Shown here piece by piece: positions 16,509 through 24,265 of a DNA stretch of 64,000 bases. Source of the DNA: Streptomyces sp. NRRL F-6492 (lineage in GTDB: Bacteria > Actinomycetota > Actinomycetes > Streptomycetales > Streptomycetaceae). The first letter of the stretch is position 1. Each line of letters begins with the position of its first letter. A model generated the notes under the pieces. The model was given only the letters and a program-made list of their open reading frames with translations. It was not told the origin of the DNA and did no database searches. Both the position numbers and the translations under genes were made by a program. Location: positions 31,366 through 95,365 of the forward strand of contig NZ_LGEG01000068.1 in assembly GCF_001280125.1 (NCBI RefSeq), read 5' to 3'.

Positions 16509-17243
16509 ATGACGCGCACTGAAGAAGAGACCCAGGGGCACGAGCCCCACGGGTACGAGGCCCGCGGTTTCGGCACCGGCGGCCTCGTCAGCCGCGACGG
16601 CCTGCCCGCCTGGCTCGCCCCCGTCGACCGGGCCGCCCTCACCGTCCGGCCCGAGCAGCTGAGCCGCTTCCTGCCGCCCGCGAGCGGGGACGGCCGCCAG
16701 TCCGCCGTCCTCGTCCTCTTCGGCGAGGGCGAGCGCGGCCCCGAACTGCTCCTCATGGAGCGCGCCGGCACCCTCCGCTCGCACGCGGGGCAGCCCTCCT
16801 TCCCGGGCGGCGCCCTCGACCCCGAGGACGGCGCCCCCGAAGACGGCGGACTGCTGCGGGCCGCCCTGCGCGAGGCCCGGGAGGAGACCGGGCTCGACCC
16901 CGCCGGCGTCCAGCTCTTCGGCGTGCTGCCGCGGCTCTACATCCCGGTCAGCCGCTTCGTCGTCACCCCGGTCCTCGGCTGGTGGCGCGCCCCGAGCCCG
17001 GTCGACGCCGTCGACCCCGGGGAGACCGCCCGCGTCTTCACCGTGCCCGTGGCGGATCTCACGGACCCCCGCAACCGCGCGACCAGCGTCCACCCGAGCG
17101 GCCACAAGGGCCCGGCGTTCCTGGTCGAATCCGCCCTGGTCTGGGGTTTCACGGCCGGTGTGATCGACCGGATCCTGCACTTCGCCGGCTGGGAGCTGCC
17201 CTGGGACCGGTCCAGACAGGTCCCGCTCGACTGGCGCTCATGA
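16509..17243 (+). CDS. NUDIX hydrolase, CoA pyrophosphatase type
   Basis: 244 residues from ATG 16509, preceded by a GGGGG ribosome-binding site. The CoA-specific signature upstream of the Nudix box appears as RAGTLRSHAGQPSFPGG, and the box itself as GGALDPED...ALREAREETGL (the insertion EDGAPEDG lengthens the loop). These enzymes hydrolyse CoA to 3',5'-ADP and phosphopantetheine, probably clearing oxidised CoA. The N-terminal 35 residues are poorly conserved. It is 48 bases upstream of the MarP-like gene. Confidence 0.9.
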   Translation: MTRTEEETQGHEPHGYEARGFGTGGLVSRDGLPAWLAPVDRAALTVRPEQLSRFLPPASGDGRQSAVLVLFGEGERGPELLLMERAGTLRSHAGQPSFPGGALDPEDGAPEDGGLLRAALREAREETGLDPAGVQLFGVLPRLYIPVSRFVVTPVLGWWRAPSPVDAVDPGETARVFTVPVADLTDPRNRATSVHPSGHKGPAFLVESALVWGFTAGVIDRILHFAGWELPWDRSRQVPLDWRS

Positions 17244-17291
17244 CAGGCTGACCCCGGGGCGACCGGAAACGAATCTGCGAGGCTATTGACG

Positions 17292-18491
17292 GTGAACGTG
17301 CTGGACATCTTGTTGCTGCTCGCCGCCGTGTGGTTCGCGATCATCGGTTACCGCCAGGGATTCGTCGTCGGCATCCTCTCCGTGATCGGATTCCTCGGCG
17401 GCGGTCTCGTCGCCGTCCTGCTGCTCCCGGTCCTCTGGAACGAGCTGACCGACAACAGCGAGGTCTCCACCACGGCGACGGTCGTCTTCGTGATGATCGT
17501 CATCGTCTGCGCCTCCGTCGGCCAGGCCTTCACCACCCACCTCGGCAACAAGCTCCGCCGGCACATCACCTGGTCGCCCGCGCGCGCCCTCGACGCCACG
17601 GGCGGCGCCCTGGTCAACGTCGTCGCGATGCTGCTCGTGGCCTGGCTGGTCGGCTCGCTCATCGCCAACACCTCGATGCCCACCCTGGGCAAGGAGGTGC
17701 GCAGCTCCAGAGTCCTGCTCGGCATCGAGCGGGTGGTACCGCAACAGGCGTCCGGCTGGTTCGCCGACTTCCGCTCCACCCTGGCCCGCAGCGGCTTCCC
17801 GCCGGTCTTCAGCCCCTTCGTCAACGAGCCGATCACCCCGGTCACGCCCCCCGACCCCGCGCTCGCGGACAGCCCGGTCGCCGCCCGCGCCCAGCGCTCC
17901 ATCGTGAAGGTCGTCGGCACCGCGCAGAGCTGCGGCAAGGTCCTCGAAGGCACCGGCTTCGTCTTCGCCGAGCGCCGCATCATGACCAACGCCCACGTCG
18001 TCGGCGGCGTCGACGAGCCGACCGTCCAGATAGGCGGCGAGGGCAGGCTCTACGACGCCAAGGTCGTCCTCTACGACTGGCAGCGCGACATCGCCGTCCT
18101 GGACGTGCCGGACCTCAAGGCCCCGCCGCTCGTCTTCGCCGACGAGGACGCCCGCAGCGGTGACGGCGCGATCGTCGCCGGCTTCCCGGAGAACGGCGCG
18201 TACGACGTGCGCTCGGCACGCGTCCGGGGCCGCATCAGCGCCGACGGTCCCGACATCTACAGCCGGGGCCAGGTCAACAGGGACGTGTACTCGCTGTACG
18301 CGACGGTCCGCCAGGGGAACTCCGGCGGCCCGCTCCTCACCGAGGACGGCGAGGTGTACGGCGTGATCTTCGCCCGCTCCCGCGACGACGCGAACACGGG
18401 CTACGCCCTGACGGTCGACGAGGTCCGCGGGGACGTCGAGCGCGGCCTGGCGGCCAACCAGCAGGTCGACACCCAGGGCTGCGCCCTCTGA
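17292..18491 (+). CDS. MarP-like membrane serine protease
   Basis: 399 residues from GTG 17292 (GAGG nine bases upstream; a TTG at 17286 is too close to it). Four N-terminal transmembrane helices (CvpA-like domain, about residues 1-125) are followed by a periplasmic trypsin-like domain. Its triad is His in TNAHVVGG, Asp in RDIAVLDV and Ser in RQGNSGGPL. Cysteines in QSCGKV and at the C-terminus (TQGCAL) may form a redox-regulating disulfide as in mycobacterial MarP. That protein protects cells from acid and oxidative stress; the same job here is inference. Confidence 0.92.
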   Translation: MNVLDILLLLAAVWFAIIGYRQGFVVGILSVIGFLGGGLVAVLLLPVLWNELTDNSEVSTTATVVFVMIVIVCASVGQAFTTHLGNKLRRHITWSPARALDATGGALVNVVAMLLVAWLVGSLIANTSMPTLGKEVRSSRVLLGIERVVPQQASGWFADFRSTLARSGFPPVFSPFVNEPITPVTPPDPALADSPVAARAQRSIVKVVGTAQSCGKVLEGTGFVFAERRIMTNAHVVGGVDEPTVQIGGEGRLYDAKVVLYDWQRDIAVLDVPDLKAPPLVFADEDARSGDGAIVAGFPENGAYDVRSARVRGRISADGPDIYSRGQVNRDVYSLYATVRQGNSGGPLLTEDGEVYGVIFARSRDDANTGYALTVDEVRGDVERGLAANQQVDTQGCAL

Positions 18492-18566
18492 CGCTCCCGC
18501 GTCCTCCTCGTACCGCTTCCTCCGGGGCCGTCGGGATCCTCCCGGGGCTCCGGAGGCTCCGAAGGG

Positions 18567-18758
18567 TCAGTCGCGGGGATGCCTGAGCCGGGCCGAGACC
18601 CAGCGGGCCCGGCGGCGCAGGATGCGCGAGATCCCCACCCCTTGCGCGGCGTGCGTACGGCCCGGCTCCGGAGGTCCACCCCTTTCGAGGTGCCCCGGTC
18701 CGGCGGCCGAGCCGCGGTCGCGTGCCGTCGTGTCACCGTAGTCGTGCGTCCAGCCCAT
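18567..18758 (-). CDS. Small basic hypothetical protein
   Basis: 63 residues from ATG 18758, beginning MGWTHDYGDTTARDRG and ending RRRARWVSARLRHPRD. No domain is recognised. Third positions are strongly G/C, and the arginine-rich end looks like sequence I have seen conserved at this place in other Streptomyces, but I cannot verify that. The ribosome-binding site is weak. It may be a short RNA- or DNA-binding protein or not a gene at all. Confidence 0.45.
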   Translation of the reverse strand: MGWTHDYGDTTARDRGSAAGPGHLERGGPPEPGRTHAAQGVGISRILRRRARWVSARLRHPRD

Positions 18759-18913
18759 ACCCGGACGTCTGCCCGTGCCCCAAGGTCGGTAACCTCCCCG
18801 GGGTCCGCCAATCGGAGTATGCGCGGGGCACATGGCCGTTCGAGGCAACTCCGTTCGTCGCACTGGCGTCCGACGGTGCGTCAGCGGCCGGGCCGAAGGG
18901 GCGCGACGGCCCG

Positions 18914-19849
18914 TCAGCGGTCCGGTTCGGGGTCCTTCAGCCAGTTGACGAGCTCCGTGGTGAAGGCCACCGGGTCCTCCTCGTGGGGGAAGTGCCCGAG
19001 GCCGTCGAAGAGCCGCCAGCGGTACGGCGCCTCCACGTACTCGCCCGAACCGGCCGCGCTGCGGGTCCGCATCACCGGGTCGAGGGAGCCGTGCAGATGG
19101 AGCGTCGGCACCCGCACCGGCCGCTTCATGCGCCGGTTGAACTGGACGCCGTCCGGGCGGGCCAGCGACCGCACCATCCAGCGGTACGGCTCGATCGAGC
19201 AGTGCGCCGTCGACGGGACGAGCATCGCCCGCCGGTACGTCTCGACCGCCCCCTCGTCGGCGATCGGCTGCGGCCCCGACCAGTCCCGGATCAACTCCCC
19301 CACGAGGGCGGCGTCGTCCGCGACGAGCCGGCGCTCCGGCAGCCATGGCCGCTGGAAGCCCCAGACGTGCGAGCCGGCCCGCGACTGGGCGAAGTCGGAG
19401 AGCATCGCCGAGCGCCAGCGGCGCGGGTGCGGCATCGAGGAGACCACGAGCCGGCGCACCAGCTTGGGCCGCATCACGGCCGCCGTCCAGGCCAGGTAGC
19501 CGCCCAGGTCGTGCCCGACGAGCGCCGCGTCCGGCTCGCCGAGCGAGCGGACGACGCCGGTGATGTCGAGCGCCAGGTTGGCGGGGTCGTAGCCCCGGGG
19601 GGTGCGGTCGCTGCCGCCGACCCCGCGCAGGTCCATCGCGACGGCCCGGAACCCCGCCTCGGCGAGGGCGGGGAGCTGGTGGCGCCAGGTCCACCAGAAC
19701 TGCGGGAAGCCGTGCAGGAGCAGCACCAGCGGCCCGTCGCCCATCTCGGCGATGTGGAAGCGGGCGCCGTTGGCGGCCACGTCCCGGTGGGTCCACGGCC
19801 CGTCGAGCCGTACGGGCCCGCCGGCGTTGCTGCTCTCGGGAAGGGTCAT
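18914..19849 (-). CDS. Alpha/beta hydrolase, epoxide-hydrolase-like
   Basis: 311 residues. LLHGFPQFWWTWR gives the HGxP oxyanion motif; VGHDLGGYLAW places an aspartate nucleophile, as in epoxide and haloalkane hydrolases rather than serine esterases. The charge-relay acid lies in LHGSLDPVMR and the histidine in GLGHFPHEEDP. A tryptophan-rich cap domain lies between. The likely reaction is opening of an epoxide or related cleavage, substrate unknown. Its start overlaps the stop of the holin-like gene by four bases, so they are co-expressed. Confidence 0.9.
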   Translation of the reverse strand: MTLPESSNAGGPVRLDGPWTHRDVAANGARFHIAEMGDGPLVLLLHGFPQFWWTWRHQLPALAEAGFRAVAMDLRGVGGSDRTPRGYDPANLALDITGVVRSLGEPDAALVGHDLGGYLAWTAAVMRPKLVRRLVVSSMPHPRRWRSAMLSDFAQSRAGSHVWGFQRPWLPERRLVADDAALVGELIRDWSGPQPIADEGAVETYRRAMLVPSTAHCSIEPYRWMVRSLARPDGVQFNRRMKRPVRVPTLHLHGSLDPVMRTRSAAGSGEYVEAPYRWRLFDGLGHFPHEEDPVAFTTELVNWLKDPEPDR

Positions 19850-20352
19850 ACGGACGAGCGTGCCACAACGGTGCCCTTGTCCAGGTCAACGGAGCCCTTG
19901 ACCAGAGCCTTGGGCGCCTCGGGGCGCGGGTGCGGCTTGACGTTCTGCACGATCGCGGCCGTCTGCTTGGCGGACGCGATGGACTTCTCCGGCGGCTTGA
20001 CCTTCTTGAACTTGGAGTACGCGAGGAGGCCGAGGAGCCCCGCGAGCAGCACGTTCGCGGTGAAGGAGAGCAGGAAGCACCAGACGAGGTTCCAGCCCCC
20101 GTCGCCGTTGTGCCCGCCGGTCCAGGTGTTGATGGCGTACGCGAGGGCGAAACTCAGCATCGGCAGCGAGAACAGCAGCACCACGGCGGCCGCGATGCCC
20201 GCCGCGCTGCCGATCGCGCCCCGCTTGACGTCCTGCCGGATCTCGGCCTTGGCCAGGGCGATCTCGTCGTGCACCAGTGCCGACATCTCGGCGGTCGCCG
20301 AGGCGACCAGTTGGCCGAGGCTCGGCTCGCCCTTGTCGTACAGGTCGCTCAT
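19846..20352 (-). CDS. Phage holin superfamily 3-like membrane protein
   Basis: 168 residues. It begins with an amphipathic helix typical of this family (LGQLVASATAEMSALVHDEIALAKAEI), followed by two transmembrane segments (about 50-75 and 92-115) separated by a glycine-rich loop, and a lysine/proline-rich cytoplasmic tail. Despite the family name (holin_3_6) these chromosomal proteins are not linked to lysis; they may be membrane scaffolds. It sits between nhaA and the hydrolase on the same strand. Confidence 0.88.
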   Translation of the reverse strand: MSDLYDKGEPSLGQLVASATAEMSALVHDEIALAKAEIRQDVKRGAIGSAAGIAAAVVLLFSLPMLSFALAYAINTWTGGHNGDGGWNLVWCFLLSFTANVLLAGLLGLLAYSKFKKVKPPEKSIASAKQTAAIVQNVKPHPRPEAPKALVKGSVDLDKGTVVARSSV

Positions 20353-20388
20353 CGCTGCTCCCTCTCCTCGTCTACGGTCCGACTCAGA

Positions 20389-21780
20389 TCATGCCGGACG
20401 GTCGCCCTCCTCGCTCGATGCCCCCGCCAGTTGGGCGCGCTGTCGGTGTTCGGCGGCCTTCCTCTCGTGGATCGCGGCCATCCGGAGGTGGTATTCCGGG
20501 CTGTTCTCCTCGTAGATGTCCGGGATGCCGTCCTCGTCCTCGTCGCGCTCCTCGTCGGCGTAGAGCGCGCTGTACTTCCGCACCCGCAGCTTCAGCAGGA
20601 CGGTCGCGAGGACGGCCGCGACGAGCGAGCCCGTCAGGACGGCGGCCTTCACCTGATCGGTGAGGGCGGGGTCGCCGGCGAAGGCGAGTTCGCCGATGAG
20701 GAGCGAGACGGTGAACCCGATCCCGGCGAGGGTGGCGAGGGCGAAGACGTCCGGCCAGGACAGCTCGGGGTTGAGCTCGGCCCGGGTGAAGCGGGCGGTG
20801 AGCCAGGTGCCGCCGAAGATGCCGACGGCCTTGCCGACGACGAGGCCCAGGACGACGCCGAGGGTGACCGGCTGGGTGAAGACGTCCCCGAGCGACTTGC
20901 CGGAGACGGCGACACCGGCGGAGAAGAGGGCGAACAGCGGCACCGCGACACCGGCCGAGAACGGGCGGACCAGGTGCTCGATGTGCTCGCCGGGGGAGTG
21001 CTCCTCGCCCTCCCGGGTCGTGCAGCGCAGCATCAGGCCCATGGCGACGCCGGCGATGGTGGCGTGGACCCCGCTGTTGTACATCAGACCCCAGATCACC
21101 AGGGCGAGCGGCACGTACACGTACCAGCCGCGAACCCCCTTGCGGAGCAGCAGCCAGAAGACGGCGAGGCCGGCGAAGGCGCCGCCGAGCGCGGCGAAGT
21201 CCAGGTCCGAGGTGAAGAAGACCGCGATGATCAGGATGGCGAAGAGGTCGTCGACGACGGCGAGGGTGAGCAGGAAGGCGCGCAGCGCGGACGGCAGCGA
21301 GGTGCCGATCACGGCGAGGACGGCGAGCGCGAAGGCGATGTCGGTGGCGGTGGGGACGGCCCAGCCGTCGAGCGGGCCGTCGCCGAGGACGTTGACCAGG
21401 GTGTAGACGAGGGCGGGCGCGGCCATGCCGCAGAGCGCGGCGACGACGGGGAGCGCGGCGGCCCTGGGGTCGCGCAGCTCGCCCGCGACGAGTTCGCGCT
21501 TGAGCTCGACGCCGGCGACGAAGAAGAAGACCGCCAGGAGGCCGTCGGCGGACCAGTGCTCGACGGAGAGGTCAAGGCCGAGGGCGGCGGGGCCGAAGTG
21601 GAAGTCCCGCACGGACTCGTAGCTCTCGCTCAGCGGGGTGTTCGCCCAGATCAGGGCGGCGACGGCGGCGACGAGGAGCAGGACGCCGCCGACGGTCTCG
21701 GTGCGCAGGGCGTCGGCGAGGTAGCGGCGCTCGGGCAGCGGGAGGAGGCCGAGGAACTTGCGGTCGGTGGGCGCGGACAT
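20389..21780 (-). CDS. nhaA: Na+/H+ antiporter NhaA
   Basis: 463 residues from ATG 21780, with GGAGG about eight bases upstream. Eleven or twelve membrane helices are visible. The ion-binding region includes PTATDIAFALAV and LTLAVVDDLFAI, which hold the aspartates of the NhaA mechanism. A hydrophilic, acidic C-terminal extension of about 50 residues (EERDEDEDGIPDIYEENS) goes beyond the E. coli protein and is usual in Streptomyces. It exports Na+ or Li+ in exchange for protons at alkaline pH. A structured leader precedes it. Confidence 0.95.
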   Translation of the reverse strand: MSAPTDRKFLGLLPLPERRYLADALRTETVGGVLLLVAAVAALIWANTPLSESYESVRDFHFGPAALGLDLSVEHWSADGLLAVFFFVAGVELKRELVAGELRDPRAAALPVVAALCGMAAPALVYTLVNVLGDGPLDGWAVPTATDIAFALAVLAVIGTSLPSALRAFLLTLAVVDDLFAILIIAVFFTSDLDFAALGGAFAGLAVFWLLLRKGVRGWYVYVPLALVIWGLMYNSGVHATIAGVAMGLMLRCTTREGEEHSPGEHIEHLVRPFSAGVAVPLFALFSAGVAVSGKSLGDVFTQPVTLGVVLGLVVGKAVGIFGGTWLTARFTRAELNPELSWPDVFALATLAGIGFTVSLLIGELAFAGDPALTDQVKAAVLTGSLVAAVLATVLLKLRVRKYSALYADEERDEDEDGIPDIYEENSPEYHLRMAAIHERKAAEHRQRAQLAGASSEEGDRPA

Positions 21781-21814
21781 GCGGGAGACCTCCGTCGGGC
21801 GGGCAGGGCGAAGC

Positions 21815-21880
21815 ACATGCCGACCAGACTTCCCGGCGCACCTGGGTCTTTCTGTCGCGTCTCTGACGCGACCCACACCC
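21815..21880 (-). promoter_or_regulatory. Structured 5' leader of nhaA, candidate cation-sensing RNA
   Basis: On the minus strand a TAGGGT -10-like hexamer (about 21879-21884) precedes a perfect eight-pair hairpin GTCGCGTC-AGA-GACGCGAC (21854-21872). The next part contains further mutually exclusive pairings (GACCCAG with CTGGTC; GCCG with CGGC around GGGAAGTCTGGT). Leaders of nhaA genes include known lithium/sodium-type riboswitch classes (nhaA-I, nhaA-II). I cannot match this one to a class from sequence alone. Confidence 0.45.
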
Positions 21881-22000
21881 TACCCAAGGGGGCGGTGGGG
21901 CATCCGGCGAAGAGCAGCCTATGGAGTTTCTCCCGTTTCGTCCCCTCAGAAGCTCTCAGAAGCCCTCGGAAGCCCCGGGGGACGTACGGGTACGCGGGAA

Positions 22001-22034
22001 CGCCCGCCCCGGTCGGTGCCTTCCGGGGCGGGCG
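22001..22034 (-). terminator. Terminator after acsA
   Basis: CGCCCGCCCCGG, ten-base loop, CCGGGGCGGGCG, beginning 21 bases past the acsA stop. The rest of the 275-base gap up to nhaA holds the nhaA promoter and leader. Confidence 0.8.
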
Positions 22035-22055
22035 CCGCGTCGTACGGGCTGCGGC

Positions 22056-24011
22056 TCAGTCCTCGCTGGAGGCGGCCGGCAGCTGGGTCTGGATGAGCGA
22101 CATGACCGAGGAGTCGGTCAGCGTGGTGACGTCGCCCAGCTCCCGGTTCTCCGCCACGTCGCGCAGCAGACGGCGCATGATCTTGCCCGAGCGGGTCTTC
22201 GGCAGCTCCGCCACCGGCAGGACCCGCTTCGGCTTGGCGATCGGGCCGAGGGTCGCGCCGACGTGGTCGCGCAGCTCGGCGACGAGGCCCTCGTCCTGGC
22301 TGGCCGTGCCGCGCAGGATCACGAAGGCGACGATCGCCTGGCCGGTCGTCTCGTCGGCGGCGCCGACGACGGCCGCCTCGGCGACGGCCGGGTGGGAGAC
22401 GAGGGCCGACTCGACCTCGGTCGTCGAGATGTTGTGGCCCGAGACGAGCATGACGTCGTCGACCCGGCCGAGCAGCCAGATGTCGCCGTCCTCGTCCTTC
22501 TTGGCGCCGTCGCCCGCGAAGTACCTGCCCTCGAAGCGGGACCAGTACGTGTCGATGTAGCGCTGGTCGTCGCCCCAGATGGTGCGGAGCATCGACGGCC
22601 ACGGCTCGGTGAGGACCAGGTAGCCGCCCCCGCCGTTCGGCACCTCGTTGGCCTCGTCGTCCACGACGGTGGCGGAGATGCCCGGCAGCGGGCGCTGGGC
22701 GGAGCCCGGCTTGGTCTCGGTGACGCCCGGCAGCGGCGAGATCATCATCGCGCCGGTCTCGGTCTGCCACCAGGTGTCCACGATCGGGGTCTTGCCGGCG
22801 CCGATGTGCTCGCGGTACCAGACCCAGGCCTCGGGGTTGATCGGCTCGCCGACCGAGCCGAGGACGCGCAGGCTCGACAGGTCGAACTTCGCGGGGATGT
22901 CGTCGCCCCACTTCATGAACGTGCGGATCGCGGTCGGCGCCGTGTAGAGGATCGTGACGCCGTACTTCTGCACGATCTCCCAGAACCGGCCCTGGTGCGG
23001 GGTGTCCGGGGTGCCCTCGTACATGACCTGCGTCGCGCCGTTGGCCAGCGGGCCGTAGACGATGTACGAGTGCCCGGTGACCCAGCCGATGTCGGCGGTG
23101 CACCAGTAGACGTCGCTCTCCGGCTTGAGGTCGAAGACGGCGTGGTGGGTGTAGGCGGCCTGGGTGAGGTAGCCGCCGGAGGTGTGCAGGATGCCCTTCG
23201 GCTTCCCCGTGGTGCCCGAGGTGTAGAGGATGAAGAGCGGGTGCTCCGCGTCGAAGGCCTCCGGGGTGTGCTCGGCGGACTGGCGGGCGACGATGTCGTC
23301 CCACCACACGTCGCGGCCCTCGGTGAAGGCGGTGTCCTGGCCCGTGCGGCGGACCACGAGGACGTGCTCGACCTGCGGACACTTGGCGACGGCCTCGTCG
23401 ATGGCCGGCTTGAGGGCGCTCGGCTTGCCGCGCCGGTAGCCGCCGTCGGCGGTCACGACCAGCTTGGCGTCGGCGTCCTGGATGCGGGAGGCCACGGCGT
23501 CGGCCGAGAAGCCGCCGAAGACCACCGAGTGGGCGGCGCCGACGCGGGCGCAGGCCAGCATCGTGACGGCCGCCTCGGGGATCATCGGCAGGTAGACGGC
23601 GACCCGGTCGCCCTTGCGGACTCCCAGCTCGGTCAGGGCGTTGGCCGCCTTGGAGACCTCGTCCTTGAGCTCGGCGTAGGTGATCGCGCGGCTGTCGCCC
23701 GGCTCGCCCTCGAAGTGGATGGCGACCCGGTCGCCGTGACCGGCCTCGACGTGCCGGTCGACGCAGTTGTACGCCACGTTCAGCTCGCCGTCCGCGAACC
23801 ACTTGGCGAACGGGGGGTTCGACCAGTCCAGGGTCTCGGTCGGCTCGGTGGCCCAGGTCAGCCGCTTGGCCTGCTCGGCCCAGAAGCCCAGCCGGTCCGC
23901 CTTGGCCTGCTCGTACGCCTCCGCCGTCACATTGGCGTCCGCCGCCAGCTCGGCGGGGGGCGCGAAACGGCGCTCCTCGCGAAGCAGATTGGCCAGGCTT
24001 TCGTTGCTCAC
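22056..24011 (-). CDS. acsA: Acetyl-CoA synthetase
   Basis: 651 residues from GTG 24011 (AAGGGAGA upstream), the normal length of AMP-forming Acs. Core motifs: YTSGTTGKPKG (phosphate loop), TWWQTETGA (ATP and acetate pocket) and the C-terminal PKTRSGKIMRR loop, whose lysine is the usual target of reversible acetylation. It converts acetate, ATP and CoA to acetyl-CoA through acetyl-AMP. The 5' region contains a sequence close to the DasR operator. Single-gene transcript with terminators on both sides. Confidence 0.97.
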   Translation of the reverse strand: MSNESLANLLREERRFAPPAELAADANVTAEAYEQAKADRLGFWAEQAKRLTWATEPTETLDWSNPPFAKWFADGELNVAYNCVDRHVEAGHGDRVAIHFEGEPGDSRAITYAELKDEVSKAANALTELGVRKGDRVAVYLPMIPEAAVTMLACARVGAAHSVVFGGFSADAVASRIQDADAKLVVTADGGYRRGKPSALKPAIDEAVAKCPQVEHVLVVRRTGQDTAFTEGRDVWWDDIVARQSAEHTPEAFDAEHPLFILYTSGTTGKPKGILHTSGGYLTQAAYTHHAVFDLKPESDVYWCTADIGWVTGHSYIVYGPLANGATQVMYEGTPDTPHQGRFWEIVQKYGVTILYTAPTAIRTFMKWGDDIPAKFDLSSLRVLGSVGEPINPEAWVWYREHIGAGKTPIVDTWWQTETGAMMISPLPGVTETKPGSAQRPLPGISATVVDDEANEVPNGGGGYLVLTEPWPSMLRTIWGDDQRYIDTYWSRFEGRYFAGDGAKKDEDGDIWLLGRVDDVMLVSGHNISTTEVESALVSHPAVAEAAVVGAADETTGQAIVAFVILRGTASQDEGLVAELRDHVGATLGPIAKPKRVLPVAELPKTRSGKIMRRLLRDVAENRELGDVTTLTDSSVMSLIQTQLPAASSED

Positions 24012-24103
24012 GACATCTCCCTTTCCCAGGGCGTCCTCTGTGCGTATGTGTCCCGCGTCATAGCTCACCAGTCAGATGCCCGGGTGACAAGAGCAACCAG
24101 GGA

Positions 24104-24119
24104 ATTGGTTTAGACCTGT
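24104..24119 (-). promoter_or_regulatory. DasR-operator-like site upstream of acsA
   Basis: The minus strand reads ACAGGTCTAAACCAAT, agreeing at 13 of 16 positions with the dre consensus (ACTGGTCTAGACCACT). It lies 93-108 bases upstream of the start codon. Operator function is inference; other GntR/HutC-type repressors bind related GGTCTAGACC-like sites. Confidence 0.4.
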
Positions 24120-24135
24120 GGGTGGCCCAACGTGG

Positions 24136-24173
24136 GTGGCCCCTTCTTCCCGAGCGGTGGGAGAAGGGGCCAC
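24136..24173. terminator. Hairpin terminator upstream of acsA
   Basis: GTGGCCCCTTCTTCCC pairs with GGGAGAAGGGGCCAC (one bulge). Second hairpin past the SulP fusion gene; together with the one at 24219 it insulates acsA. Confidence 0.75.
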
Positions 24174-24218
24174 ACAGTCTCACGGACGGAGGGCGCCGAT
24201 GGTTCAGGGGGCGTGCGC

Positions 24219-24252
24219 CCCGGGCCCGCGCGCTCCGGGGCGCGGGCCCGGG
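24219..24252 (-). terminator. Terminator after SulP-carbonic anhydrase gene
   Basis: CCCGGGCCCGCGC, loop, GCGCGGGCCCGGG: 13 pairs, 14 bases past the stop codon. Confidence 0.75.
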
Positions 24253-24265
24253 AAGGGGCGCTCGC

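Noticed and set aside
19846..20352. Prophage lysis gene
   Set aside because: The holin-family name is misleading; there are no endolysin or phage genes around, and the gene is coupled to a core hydrolase.
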